From Prostheceraeus crozeri (Eukaryota > Platyhelminthes > Polycladida > Euryleptidae), in contig CAJQUW010005321.1 of the NCBI GenBank assembly GCA_907163375.1, positions 124,001 through 188,000 of the forward strand: a stretch of 64,000 nt of DNA, in the 5' to 3' direction. The stretch's first letter is position 1, and each line of letters opens with the position of its first letter. Below the pieces are notes generated by a model that did not search any database, was not told the DNA's origin, and saw only the letters and a list, made by a program, of their open reading frames with translations. This document shows positions 1 through 7,462 of this stretch, piece after piece. The position numbers and the translations under genes are program-made.

Positions 1-7
1 TCGTCTT

Positions 8-634
8 ATGTTGAGGCCAGTAGAAGAGACAACAAAGGTACATAATCCTACCCCACTACAGCGTAAATTTAGACAAGCCATACGTTATTACGATCATAGT
101 ATAGTATTGCAAACGGGAATGATTCCTTCCACTGAAGTGAAGATATTGAACAATCAGTATGGGGACTACGTAGTCATTCCTGTGAATCCATACATTCGTC
201 GCCAACTCGATATTATTGAAGAGTTTGCAACATTAAATATGGACATCCCTACTCCCCTTAGCAAGGAATGGAAGGCGAGAGACGACAATGATACTCCATA
301 TAGAAAGATATGGGATGGTAAAAAGCTTTCTTTACCACTATCGCATTGGTGCTCATACTATAAAAAGGAAGGAGATGAAGTGACACCCATCAGATGTGAA
401 GACCTCGCAGAAGGCACTTGGAATATTGGTTTTGCTATCAGTGGAATATATTATGGCTATCACCAGAACAACAAATTAGCCTCTATATCGATGCATGCTC
501 AATCCATCCTATATATACCAAAGCAACCAGACGTTCATGACATTATTGATCAAATCCTCAACGAGAGCGGTACAAAGCGCAAGTCAGAGAAGAATGCTGC
601 CGCTAAACGCAAGCCAAAGAAGGAGAATCAGTAG
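8..634 (+). CDS. Polinton-associated protein of unknown function, possibly 5'-truncated
   Basis: This is a 208-residue open frame at the window edge. The two codons upstream of the first ATG are also open, so the true start may lie outside the window. I do not recognise the family. The body is mixed alpha/beta in composition, with an aromatic central stretch at about residues 110-165 containing LSHWCSYY and GIYYGYH. It ends in a strongly basic tail (about residues 190-208, KRKSEKNAAAKRKPKK) that looks like a nuclear localisation or nucleic-acid-binding extension. It is on the same strand as, and just upstream of, a RING-like protein and an exonuclease-like protein. A role in virus DNA metabolism or host interaction is possible but is inference only. 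Confidence 0.6.
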   Translation: MLRPVEETTKVHNPTPLQRKFRQAIRYYDHSIVLQTGMIPSTEVKILNNQYGDYVVIPVNPYIRRQLDIIEEFATLNMDIPTPLSKEWKARDDNDTPYRKIWDGKKLSLPLSHWCSYYKKEGDEVTPIRCEDLAEGTWNIGFAISGIYYGYHQNNKLASISMHAQSILYIPKQPDVHDIIDQILNESGTKRKSEKNAAAKRKPKKENQ

Positions 635-668
635 TCCTTACCTATCTCTACCTTATGACAATTCGCTC

Positions 669-794
669 ATGTGCTTTGAGTGTCGTAGACGTGGACTTAT
701 CAGATACATTTTACTTCTTCGCTGCCATCATGTTATTTGTGTATTTTGTCGTGAACAGCATCGATGTACTTCATCATTTTGTAATATGTTATAG
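669..794 (+). CDS. Small RING-like zinc-binding protein
   Basis: A 41-residue product starting at the ATG just before the first cysteine pair. The spacing is C-x2-C-x11-C-x-H-x2-C-x2-C, followed by two further cysteines, which resembles the compact RING of IAP-type proteins. The final C-x2-C pair is replaced by C-x5-C-x4-C, so the second zinc site may be imperfect. The frame is open further upstream, where it overlaps the preceding gene, but that part reads as a shadow. Compact RINGs commonly act as E3 ubiquitin ligase modules. Here that function is inferred only from the cysteine pattern. A second RING-like gene lies at 1864-2202. Confidence 0.5.
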   Translation: MCFECRRRGLIRYILLLRCHHVICVFCREQHRCTSSFCNML

Positions 795-855
795 GACTCT
801 TCATCAGATGAGTAAAAATTTGTAATTTCCTTTTTAGTCATCTATCATCATTTTT

Positions 856-1386
856 ATGGATTGTGAGGGTGAACCTGTACAGGAGCTCAGTGCTATTGCT
901 ATGGACAATTGGTCGTATCAAATTGTTAGTGTCTACCATCAACATGCCAAGTGTGATCCCAACGCTGATAGCTGGGCGAGAAAACACATCCATGGACTTA
1001 ATCAGCAATACTTGCAAGACTATGGCTTTTCTAATGAATGTGCTCTTCTTATTGACTTTAAAAGATGGTTAGCAGCTTTTAATGTTGTATGTATCTTTTG
1101 CAATGATCCTACTAAGGAGAAGAAACTATTTCCAAATCTAATCATCAATGATATTCTACTTCCACCTTGGGATAGTAGAGTTAATCAACACTATCATGAA
1201 GTCACTAAACGTTTTAAGGAATTGAGTGTTCCTATTTTAAATGTTCGTTGTAGTCGCTACATTCATAATCAATGCTTTTTTCCTCCATATCTCAACACTG
1301 CTAAAGTAATGTTTGGTCATCATTGCTCTTTATATGATAGCTACCAACTGTATCTATTTTATCTGTTTCAAACCCAAAATTTGTAA
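856..1386 (+). CDS. Predicted DEDDh-type 3'-5' exonuclease (RNase H-like fold)
   Basis: A 176-residue protein. Near the start it has D2-x-E4 in DCEGEP, the form of exonuclease motif I. A central N83-D84 in CNDPTKE would supply motif II. Near the end H156-x4-D161 in HHCSLYDSY fits motif III of the DEDDh class. An HGLN motif at residues 46-49 is typical of proofreading-type exonucleases. The length fits a single exonuclease domain with nothing fused. The product would trim DNA or RNA 3' ends in the nucleus. It lies between two RING-like genes and just before a polymerase-domain paralogue, in a cluster separate from the structural genes. The assignment rests on motif order and spacing; I could not run a profile search. 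Confidence 0.7.
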   Translation: MDCEGEPVQELSAIAMDNWSYQIVSVYHQHAKCDPNADSWARKHIHGLNQQYLQDYGFSNECALLIDFKRWLAAFNVVCIFCNDPTKEKKLFPNLIINDILLPPWDSRVNQHYHEVTKRFKELSVPILNVRCSRYIHNQCFFPPYLNTAKVMFGHHCSLYDSYQLYLFYLFQTQNL

Positions 1387-1543
1387 TGCATGCTTGTTAA
1401 AGTCGTTTAATAAATGCTTTATGAAGAGATTTGTTATTTTCATGCAACGGGTGGGATAGATGAAGGATGATAATGTCTTTCTCAAATGATTGTGGAACAT
1501 TAAGTTTTCATAGACAAAGCTTAAAGGAACTATTCAAGATTAT

Positions 1544-1882
1544 GTGATAACTTTTCATAAAGATGAGATCAACATCAAATCAGTTATTGGTGATACTAGC
1601 ACTCTATTTTTGAAGTTAATGGATACGTTTTCTAATAGAATTGTAATGGCGAGATTAGTTGCAAAAATTCATTTCAGCCATTTTGGGAAAGAAGAGGTAG
1701 AAGATCGTTTCTTCCACTTTGCTTCTTATTCGATGGAAGTTGTAGATAATCCCGAAGAATTTTTTGAAAGACATATGGGAAAAATTGCTCAACGTCTTGA
1801 TGCATTTAACCATCATGGTAGCAGTTTAGTGATTGAAGCGATTTCACATATTCACATTCAACTTTGTATAAAAGAAACTTAA
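1544..1882 (+). CDS. Stand-alone relative of the pre-exonuclease domain of the element's DNA polymerase
   Basis: The frame has no ATG at its upstream edge; the first internal ATG is at 1620. By eye, its 90-odd residues line up with residues about 140-230 of the N-terminal DNA polymerase frame at 13984-15723. Both have an LxxLxxF opening, a run of beta-like hydrophobics, FxxAS/PSS followed by EVVD, a helical stretch with F...H, DxFN then a short G/S turn, an I-E-x-x-x-x-I/K-I pattern, and an L-x-E end. A possible N-terminal part lies in another frame at about 1467-1544, so a small frameshift or an unrecognised splice is likely. The product could be a polymerase accessory or decoy domain; its function is unknown. 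Confidence 0.55.
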   Translation: MITFHKDEINIKSVIGDTSTLFLKLMDTFSNRIVMARLVAKIHFSHFGKEEVEDRFFHFASYSMEVVDNPEEFFERHMGKIAQRLDAFNHHGSSLVIEAISHIHIQLCIKET

Positions 1883-2202
1883 AGATGCAATGGTACTTGA
1901 TCGTAGCACAATTGGTTTTCGAGTTGTGTCTGCTTACTCTCGAAGTATATTCCTTCTGCACATGTGTCTATTATTTAGAAAAGGCTAGCAAGTTCATGTC
2001 TTCAAAAAGACTTGCTTTAGAAGTTGTTAGCAAGAGTGAAAATATGTGCGATGTATGTAAGCGAAAGGATGGAAGTGAAAAACGCATCTTTAAGAGATGT
2101 AAGCATACTTTCTGCCAGCGCTGTTTCATACGATACTGTATTCAACTTTGTCAATGCAGTCACTGTGATATAGCTCATTTTGAGTGTCACTTCTGTCATT
2201 AA
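1864..2202 (+). CDS. RING-like Cys/His-rich protein with a possible N-terminal membrane segment
   Basis: A 112-residue frame that overlaps the end of the previous gene by 19 bases. The C-terminal half has C-x2-C-x12-C-x-H-x2-C-x2-C and then a cluster of C and H residues, which fits a RING or RING-like zinc domain. The first 40 residues are strongly hydrophobic (about residues 9-38) and could span a membrane. An alternative start at the ATG at 1996 would give a 68-residue soluble RING protein. The bases under the hydrophobic part may instead be leftover coding sequence in another frame. A ubiquitin-ligase role is inferred from the cysteine spacing only. Confidence 0.5.
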   Translation: MYKRNLKMQWYLIVAQLVFELCLLTLEVYSFCTCVYYLEKASKFMSSKRLALEVVSKSENMCDVCKRKDGSEKRIFKRCKHTFCQRCFIRYCIQLCQCSHCDIAHFECHFCH

Positions 2203-2212
2203 AGTTAGCACC

Positions 2213-2220
2213 TATGCAAA
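2213..2220 (+). promoter_or_regulatory. TATGCAAA promoter-like motif, first copy
   Basis: TATGCAAAT, which contains the octamer ATGCAAAT, sits in the 41-base gap before the basic-protein start at 2244. It is one of four exact TATGCAAA copies found on the plus strand between 1 and 11,000, all just upstream of a start codon. Confidence 0.5.
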
Positions 2221-2243
2221 TGTGGAAAAATCAAGTTGTAACA

Positions 2244-2609
2244 ATGGTTAAGAGAAAAATGGCGAAACGCAAAAGTCGAAAGTCTTCAAAATTTTCTGAG
2301 GCCATTCGAGCTCTTCAACGAATGAAAGGAAATCAGCGATATAATGCTATACGACATGCTAATGATAAATTTATTCGAGAAATTGTTTCTCATGTGAGAA
2401 GTTTGAGGACAAAGAAATTATCACCACAACAACGAAAGTTACTTAAGCGACATACTACAAAATTGCGATTCATCTCCAATCCTAAAGTTACCCTTCAAAG
2501 AAAGAGGAAAACTCTAACACAAAAGGGCGGTTTCCTTTCAGTGTTACTTCCGCTGTTAGCTCCTGTAGTAGGTGACCTATTGGGTAGGATCTTTAATCCT
2601 AAGCGTTAA
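2244..2609 (+). CDS. Small basic Polinton protein with hydrophobic C-terminal tail
   Basis: A 121-residue, very Lys/Arg-rich protein, starting at the ATG that follows the TATGCAAA motif. It has a basic N-terminal 20 residues, a helical middle with regularly spaced K and R, and a closing QKGGF motif followed by a hydrophobic tail (LSVLLPLLAPVVGDLL). Short proteins with this plan, ending in KGGF..LL, recur in Polintons and adintoviruses and are likely virion or core proteins, comparable in kind to small adenovirus core proteins. It precedes the packaging ATPase by 31 bases. Binding to packaged DNA is inferred from charge. Confidence 0.65.
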   Translation: MVKRKMAKRKSRKSSKFSEAIRALQRMKGNQRYNAIRHANDKFIREIVSHVRSLRTKKLSPQQRKLLKRHTTKLRFISNPKVTLQRKRKTLTQKGGFLSVLLPLLAPVVGDLLGRIFNPKR

Positions 2610-2610
2610 T

Positions 2611-2618
2611 TATGCAAA
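2611..2618 (+). promoter_or_regulatory. TATGCAAA promoter-like motif, second copy
   Basis: TATGCAAAT begins two bases after the stop of the basic-protein gene and 30 bases before the ATPase ATG at 2641. It heads the block ATPase, conserved protein, Cys-rich protein, integrase. Confidence 0.5.
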
Positions 2619-2640
2619 TATTGAATCCCAAAGTATTAAA

Positions 2641-3258
2641 ATGGATTTCAGACTTCAATGTGATAAAGTTCTGACTGTATCAGGTCCATCCCATGCAGGT
2701 AAAACTGTTTTCACTCTGAATTTGCTAGATAAAAGAAAAGAGTTGTTTAGGGAACCTATCAATCGAGTGATTTGGTGTTATGGCATTTATCAACCGTCAC
2801 TCTTTCAGGAATTGCAACGTCGTAACTTTATTCGAAATGAAGGAATTATTCCAGTGGATAAGATTCAGTCCAATGATGTCGTTGTATTGGATGATCTATT
2901 AAAAGAAAGCAAGAATTCTAAAGATGTTACAGATATGTTCACTCGCGCAGCACATCACAAAAGATGCTTTATAATCTATATCACGCAAAATTTGTTTCCT
3001 GATGGGAAAGAAGCCCGCACACGAAACCTGAATACACACTATTACGCTATTTTTAAGAATCCACGAGATAGAAGTCAATTTGAAATTTTAGCGCGACAAG
3101 TTGCGCCAAGAGGTTCAAAAGCCTTAATTGAAATTTTTCAAGCAGCAACTGAAAAACCACACGGTTACTTATTTATTGATTTTACACAGGAGTGTCCGGA
3201 AGAATTTAGATTTCGAAGTGATATTTTGAAAGAGCCTATGATTATCTACAAACTATGA
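2641..3258 (+). CDS. A32/FtsK-like genome-packaging ATPase
   Basis: A 205-residue P-loop ATPase. Walker A is GPSHAGKT at residues 15-22. Walker B is VVVLDDL with acidic residues 84-85. A polar sensor, TQN, is at residues 115-117 after a beta strand. Size and motif spacing fit the packaging ATPases of Polintons, virophages and poxvirus A32, which drive DNA into the capsid. The frame is open upstream to 2572, but the ATG at 2641 gives the usual short leader before Walker A and follows the TATGCAAA motif. The stop overlaps the next start as ATGA. It is intact. Confidence 0.92.
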   Translation: MDFRLQCDKVLTVSGPSHAGKTVFTLNLLDKRKELFREPINRVIWCYGIYQPSLFQELQRRNFIRNEGIIPVDKIQSNDVVVLDDLLKESKNSKDVTDMFTRAAHHKRCFIIYITQNLFPDGKEARTRNLNTHYYAIFKNPRDRSQFEILARQVAPRGSKALIEIFQAATEKPHGYLFIDFTQECPEEFRFRSDILKEPMIIYKL

Positions 3259-3926
3259 GTTCTTATTCTCGCATGGTTGTTATTCCTCAGGATGAATATG
3301 TGCAATTGACTGCCATGCAACAAGTAAGACAACCTCTCGCAAATCAAATTTATAAGAATGAATTAAATTATCAGCAAAATGCGCATATCAAAGATCCACA
3401 TCGTGCTGTATTATTACAATCGGAAACTGTCGAAGAATTAAAAAGTTTGAAGAATAAGATGCGTGACTCTGTTTCGACTGCTACACCTTTAGCATCTCGC
3501 GCACATGCAATGTCCCTTTTCAACAGCATTGAACCATATCTCACTGTGAATGATAGAGGTGAAATCATTTCAGATGAAAATGAAATTATTAACGCTTCAC
3601 GTTATGAAGACTTGATTCAGTATGCAACACGCAGAAAGCGCCGTCAAGGCTATGTCCCACCTGGTTGGTCTTACTTTCTTAAACTATTGAAAAAGCACAA
3701 TGTTCCAAAATTTGCTTTGAATAATGAAACATTGAAAGAACTTGATTCTATTTCAGCAGTTGATGCTACTTCATCTACTTCACCGGTTAAGAGTAAAATG
3801 AAAATGCCAAGGAATTGGTTTAAGAGATCACCTTCTAAATCCCCTCCCACACCCATCAAGCAAACAAGGGGAAGAGAACGACGTAGAAGAACTCCTCCAA
3901 AGAAATACATGTTCTCAGACTATTAA
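3255..3926 (+). CDS. Conserved Polinton protein of unknown function with basic C-terminus
   Basis: A 223-residue protein starting in the stop codon of the ATPase gene (ATGA). It opens with a short hydrophobic strand and an acidic stretch (MVVIPQDEYVQL), followed by helical, Gln/Lys-rich segments. Next comes a middle part containing GEIISDENEII, then PPGWSYFLKLLKKHNVPKF at about residues 135-155, and finally a Ser/Pro/Arg-rich basic tail (residues 175-223). Proteins with the same opening and the GW..FL..L..HNVPK motif occur in other animal Polintons beside the ATPase. No enzymatic motif is visible. The position suggests a packaging or virion assembly factor. Confidence 0.65.
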   Translation: MSSYSRMVVIPQDEYVQLTAMQQVRQPLANQIYKNELNYQQNAHIKDPHRAVLLQSETVEELKSLKNKMRDSVSTATPLASRAHAMSLFNSIEPYLTVNDRGEIISDENEIINASRYEDLIQYATRRKRRQGYVPPGWSYFLKLLKKHNVPKFALNNETLKELDSISAVDATSSTSPVKSKMKMPRNWFKRSPSKSPPTPIKQTRGRERRRRTPPKKYMFSDY

Positions 3927-3927
3927 T

Positions 3928-4131
3928 ATGAAGCAGATGTGTTGCTTACCATGTAATGAGCCGCCGGAAGTAAATGTAACTGTAACTTGTACTTGCTGTG
4001 CCAGCTCTCACAATGAGACTCCTAAGCAATGTAAACGTAAATCCCATAAATCCTGTGGTTGCTGTAAATGCAAAAAGGTAAGAAAGCAAAAACATGAGAA
4101 GAAGGAGAAAGAGTCAGTCGTCATCGGATGA
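3928..4131 (+). CDS. Small cysteine-rich protein
   Basis: A 67-residue protein starting one base after the preceding stop. It has about a dozen cysteines arranged as CC, CxCC and CGCCKCKK pairs, followed by a Lys-rich end. The pattern suggests metal binding, but it matches no family I know. The 3' end overlaps the integrase start by 38 bases in another frame, so the last dozen residues are doubly coding. It sits inside the ATPase-integrase block and is probably translated from the same transcript. Confidence 0.5.
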   Translation: MKQMCCLPCNEPPEVNVTVTCTCCASSHNETPKQCKRKSHKSCGCCKCKKVRKQKHEKKEKESVVIG

Positions 4132-5182
4132 ACTTTTAAAGTCAATATATTATGATGTAAAACATCCTGCAGGATTTGCATCTATAAAGAAATTGTCAAA
4201 AGCGAGCGGTCTTCCACACTCACAAGTTAAACAATGGTTAAAGGGTCAAGCTACATATACACTCCACAAACAAGCGAAAAAGAAGTACCGGACCCGTCAT
4301 TATATTGCTCATGACATTGATGAACAGTGGCAAGCAGATTTGTGTGACGTTGCCGCTATTTCAAAACATAACTCGGGACACAATTTTATCTTAACCGTAA
4401 TTGATATTTTCTCGCGTTATGCGTGGGCTCAACCTTTAAAAACTAAAGAAGGTAAACGAGTAGCAAAGGCATTCCAGTCAATTTTCCGAGAGGGTCGTAT
4501 TCCAAAGAGAATTCAGAGTGATCAAGGAAAAGAGTTCGAAAATCAGCATGTGGGAAGATTATTTGAGAGATATGATATTGAGCTGTTTAGTGTAAAGAGT
4601 GCTTATAAGGCTGCACTAGTTGAACGTTTTAATCGCACATTAAAAAATCGCTTGTGGCGACATTTCACTGCCAACTTAACACAAAATTGGACAAAGGTTC
4701 TACAAGATACGCTTTATGCCTACAATCACTCTATTCATCGTTCTATTGGACTCAGACCAGCGGATGTGAATGCTGACAACGTAGATAGAGTGCGTGAAAC
4801 ATTCCAACGCAAGCGTAATAATGCAAAAAGTGATGTGAAAATAGGTGATAAAGTTCGCATATCAAAAGTTAAGAGTGTTTTTGCCAAAGGTTATCTCCCG
4901 AATTGGACAGAAGAAATTTTCACAGTTTCAAGTATCAATAAAAAAGACTCCCCAACAACTTACAAGTTGAAAGATTACGATAATGAAGAAATTGATGGTA
5001 GCTTTTATCGTGATGAGATTGAGTTGGTCACTCAAAGTGAAACATATTTAGTAGAGAAAATCATTCGAAGTAAGAAACGACAAGGTGAAGAATGGTGTCT
5101 TGTTAAATGGGTCGGTTATCCTTCAAGTATGAACTCTTGGATGCGTCGTGCAGACATCTTTCATCTACGCGATCGTCAGTGA
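4094..5182 (+). CDS. int: Retroviral-like integrase with C-terminal chromodomain
   Basis: A 362-residue DDE integrase. The N-terminal part (about residues 10-60) looks like a helix-turn-helix (SKASGLPHSQVKQWL), not a classical HHCC zinc domain. The catalytic core has D82 in QADLCDV, D143 in SDQGKEF and E177 in VERFNRTLK. An SH3-like barrel follows (GDKVRISK at about residue 245). The last 50 residues form a chromodomain (YLVEKIIRS, WCLVKWVGYP, W.R..DI), which can steer insertion to particular chromatin. The architecture is that of Polinton/adintovirus integrases, which insert the linear genome into host DNA. The frame is intact. An AATGCAAAA copy lies 27 bases upstream, within the previous gene. 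Confidence 0.95.
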   Translation: MRRRRKSQSSSDELLKSIYYDVKHPAGFASIKKLSKASGLPHSQVKQWLKGQATYTLHKQAKKKYRTRHYIAHDIDEQWQADLCDVAAISKHNSGHNFILTVIDIFSRYAWAQPLKTKEGKRVAKAFQSIFREGRIPKRIQSDQGKEFENQHVGRLFERYDIELFSVKSAYKAALVERFNRTLKNRLWRHFTANLTQNWTKVLQDTLYAYNHSIHRSIGLRPADVNADNVDRVRETFQRKRNNAKSDVKIGDKVRISKVKSVFAKGYLPNWTEEIFTVSSINKKDSPTTYKLKDYDNEEIDGSFYRDEIELVTQSETYLVEKIIRSKKRQGEEWCLVKWVGYPSSMNSWMRRADIFHLRDRQ

Positions 5183-5184
5183 TT

Positions 5185-5192
5185 TATGCAAA
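5185..5192 (+). promoter_or_regulatory. TATGCAAA promoter-like motif, third copy
   Basis: TATGCAAAG begins three bases after the integrase stop and 38 bases before the ATG at 5223. It heads the block core-like protein, major capsid protein, protease. Confidence 0.5.
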
Positions 5193-5222
5193 GATATAAC
5201 TTGTAATGTCAAGGTCTAAGTT

Positions 5223-5687
5223 ATGAATCCGACTGCATCGTTTTATTCACGCCCCTCCTATCTAAGTGGCGTGGGTGCAATTTACAGCGGCACCCGCCGT
5301 CAACGTGGAGGTAGCATATTTGGTGCGCTGAAATCTGTTGTAGCACCTCTCTTATCTACTGTCGGAAGATCTTTAAAACGAACTTTTTTCAATAATGCTG
5401 TTGGCTTTGCTGGTGATGTTGTTAATGATATTACCAGTGGTAAAAATGTAAAGAGTACTTTACTAAATCGTGGGAAGGAACGCGGTTTAAGAACATTACA
5501 GCAAACTTTTAATGCTACTCAACAAAAGAAAGCACCTAAACGAATGAATGTTAGAAGAAAAAGAAAACAGGGCGGAGGTGGTAAGAAGCGAGCTTCAAAC
5601 AAAACTAAGAAAAGGCATTCACGCAAACGTCGCGCGCGCTGTAATCTTTCATCAAGTGCTAAACGACGACGCTGTCATAACTTCTAA
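5223..5687 (+). CDS. Basic core/minor capsid-like protein
   Basis: A 154-residue protein. The first 45 residues contain tyrosine and glycine with an RRQRGG site, followed by a hydrophobic/amphipathic stretch (GGSIFGALKSVVAPLLSTVG). The last 50 residues are extremely basic (KRMNVRRKRKQGGGGKKR). This plan resembles adenovirus-type minor proteins (pVI, pVII or pX kind): an amphipathic helix plus a DNA-binding tail, often cut by the viral protease. The gene stands directly before the hexon-like and protease genes, the same order as in adenoviruses. A role in DNA condensation or capsid-to-core linkage is inferred. Confidence 0.65.
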   Translation: MNPTASFYSRPSYLSGVGAIYSGTRRQRGGSIFGALKSVVAPLLSTVGRSLKRTFFNNAVGFAGDVVNDITSGKNVKSTLLNRGKERGLRTLQQTFNATQQKKAPKRMNVRRKRKQGGGGKKRASNKTKKRHSRKRRARCNLSSSAKRRRCHNF

Positions 5688-5689
5688 TC

Positions 5690-6967
5690 ATGGAGTGCAA
5701 AACTTCAGGCTTTTGTTTGTTTGATCAACAAGCAATACAGACAGATATTCTTAGTTCAAGTATTGTAGATTATCATCCTCGTACAGCTGAGAATACTGGT
5801 CCTATTGAATTTGTTATTCCTGGCGCTAGCGATGATTACATTGATTTGAGTTATGCGATGGTTGATGTGAGGTTTAGAATTCAACAAGAAGATGGAACTA
5901 AAATTGAAGATGCACATAAAGTTGGTCTGAACAATTTACCGCTGGCTACATTATTTCGCGATGTTTCTCTAACTATTGGAGAGCAACAGGTGGAAGGTGG
6001 TCAAAGCGATTATCCCTATAAAGCATATTTGAATGCTCTATCACAGTTTCATCCAGCAGCTCAAAACAGTCATATGGAAGCAATGGGATGGTATAGAGAT
6101 CAAGCAGCACTATTTGATAGTGAGACAAACACTGGTTTTGTAAAGCGATCTGCTTTGATTAAAGATAGTAAAGTATGTCAGCTATATGGTCCACTTAATT
6201 TAGACTTCTTCAGACAATCAAAATTTTTACTCTGTAATACCAGTATGCGACTCAAACTTACATTGAATAAGCCTGAATTTTTGTTGAATGCATTTGCTTC
6301 AGTTGTGAAATTTAAAATTCATGTGGAAGATATTACAGTATACATTCGTCGAGTGGTGGCTAATCCAAGTGTAATTAGAGGACATGCTGAGGGTCTTAAC
6401 CGCAACAATGCCATTTATCCCATTCAACATACAAAGCTTCTCACATTTACTATTCCTAAAGATCAAAAGAGTTTTATGAAAGATGGTCTTTTTCCATCGG
6501 AAGCGCCAAAGCTCCTCATGGTAGCAATGGTTGAAAATGATGCATTCAATGGTAATGTCAAGAAGAATCCTTTCAACTTCAAACACAACAATTTAAGTGA
6601 AATTGCTTTGCGTGTAAATGGTGTTAGTCATCCTGGTCCACCCTATAAACCAGATTTTACTTCTTATCAATTTCTGCGTAGTTATGTTGATTACATGAAT
6701 GTCTTTGGCTTTTACAACACAGACGATACCAACGGACTCACAATGAAAGAGTTTAAAAATGGATATACTATTTATGCATTTGATTTGACTGCCGACAGCG
6801 ATATTAGTGCACCTTATCGTCAAGCTAACGTTCCTCATAATATTCGCTTGGATCTGGAGTTCAAAACAACGCTAACGGAGACGATCAATGTATTAATTTA
6901 TGCAGTCTTTGATTCAAGTATTGAAATAACTAAGTATCGTGACGTGATTCTTCACTATAATCGCTAA
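5690..6967 (+). CDS. Hexon-like major capsid protein (predicted double jelly-roll)
   Basis: A 425-residue intact protein, starting two bases after the previous stop. It is recognisable as the capsid protein family widespread in animal Polintons and often annotated in invertebrate genomes as F54H12.2-like. Landmarks are GPIEFVIPGASDDYIDL (residues 37-53), LATLFRDVSLTIG (about 86-98), DYPYKAYLNALS (about 107-118) and a beta-rich C-terminal half. About 425 residues suffices for a double jelly-roll. The synteny core-like protein, capsid, adenain-like protease mirrors adenovirus pVI-hexon-protease and favours hexon over penton. Its stop overlaps the protease start as TAATG. The structural assignment is from family knowledge, not from a fold search. 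Confidence 0.85.
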   Translation: MECKTSGFCLFDQQAIQTDILSSSIVDYHPRTAENTGPIEFVIPGASDDYIDLSYAMVDVRFRIQQEDGTKIEDAHKVGLNNLPLATLFRDVSLTIGEQQVEGGQSDYPYKAYLNALSQFHPAAQNSHMEAMGWYRDQAALFDSETNTGFVKRSALIKDSKVCQLYGPLNLDFFRQSKFLLCNTSMRLKLTLNKPEFLLNAFASVVKFKIHVEDITVYIRRVVANPSVIRGHAEGLNRNNAIYPIQHTKLLTFTIPKDQKSFMKDGLFPSEAPKLLMVAMVENDAFNGNVKKNPFNFKHNNLSEIALRVNGVSHPGPPYKPDFTSYQFLRSYVDYMNVFGFYNTDDTNGLTMKEFKNGYTIYAFDLTADSDISAPYRQANVPHNIRLDLEFKTTLTETINVLIYAVFDSSIEITKYRDVILHYNR

Positions 6968-7428
6968 TGAGTTGGTTGAATGCTGACGATATAAAGACTA
7001 AAGTGCAGCGTAATGCAGATGAAGCTACGTTGAAAGCTTTTGATAATGTCTATTCGCTAGATACCTTACCGACTACTGTAAAACAGTATCCCATCTTTAT
7101 CGTATTGAACACTCATTCACAGAATTTAGAAGGTGAGCATTGGAAAGCTATCTTTATTGGAAAAGACAGACGTGGTGAACTATTTGACTCTCTTGCTCAA
7201 CCTCCGAATATACCAACACAGCAGTGGTTGAGAAAGCATACTCGTCAATATCAACGAAATGAGCGCATACTGCAACATCCACTTTCATCAACTTGTGGTG
7301 CTTTCGTATTGTACTTCATTTTAAAACGTTTACATGTACACCAATTTAAATCTGTTATTCAAAAGTTTTCATGTAATCCATCTTCTAATGAAAAGATGAT
7401 TTGTATGTTCTATAATGATTTGAAATAA
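6967..7428 (+). CDS. Adenain-like cysteine protease (maturation protease)
   Basis: A 153-residue C5/Ulp1-like protease. H58 in GEHWKAIF, D74 in LFDSL, Q103 and C110 in STCGAFVLY fit the His-acidic-Gln-Cys order. The Q to C spacing of seven matches adenain. It would cleave capsid and core precursors during virion maturation. The start codon overlaps the capsid stop (TAATG), suggesting coupled translation. The stop codon TAA is embedded in an AATAAA polyadenylation signal at 7424-7429. The frame is intact and of typical length. Confidence 0.92.
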   Translation: MSWLNADDIKTKVQRNADEATLKAFDNVYSLDTLPTTVKQYPIFIVLNTHSQNLEGEHWKAIFIGKDRRGELFDSLAQPPNIPTQQWLRKHTRQYQRNERILQHPLSSTCGAFVLYFILKRLHVHQFKSVIQKFSCNPSSNEKMICMFYNDLK

Positions 7429-7462
7429 AAAGCATCATGTTGGAATAAAAATTGTTTTTATT
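7424..7462. terminator. Convergent polyadenylation signals
   Basis: Plus-strand AATAAA occurs at 7424-7429, overlapping the protease stop, and at 7444-7449. A minus-strand AATAAA is read from 7462 to 7457 and overlaps the stop of the TBP-like gene. The two opposite transcription units end within 40 bases of each other. Confidence 0.7.
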
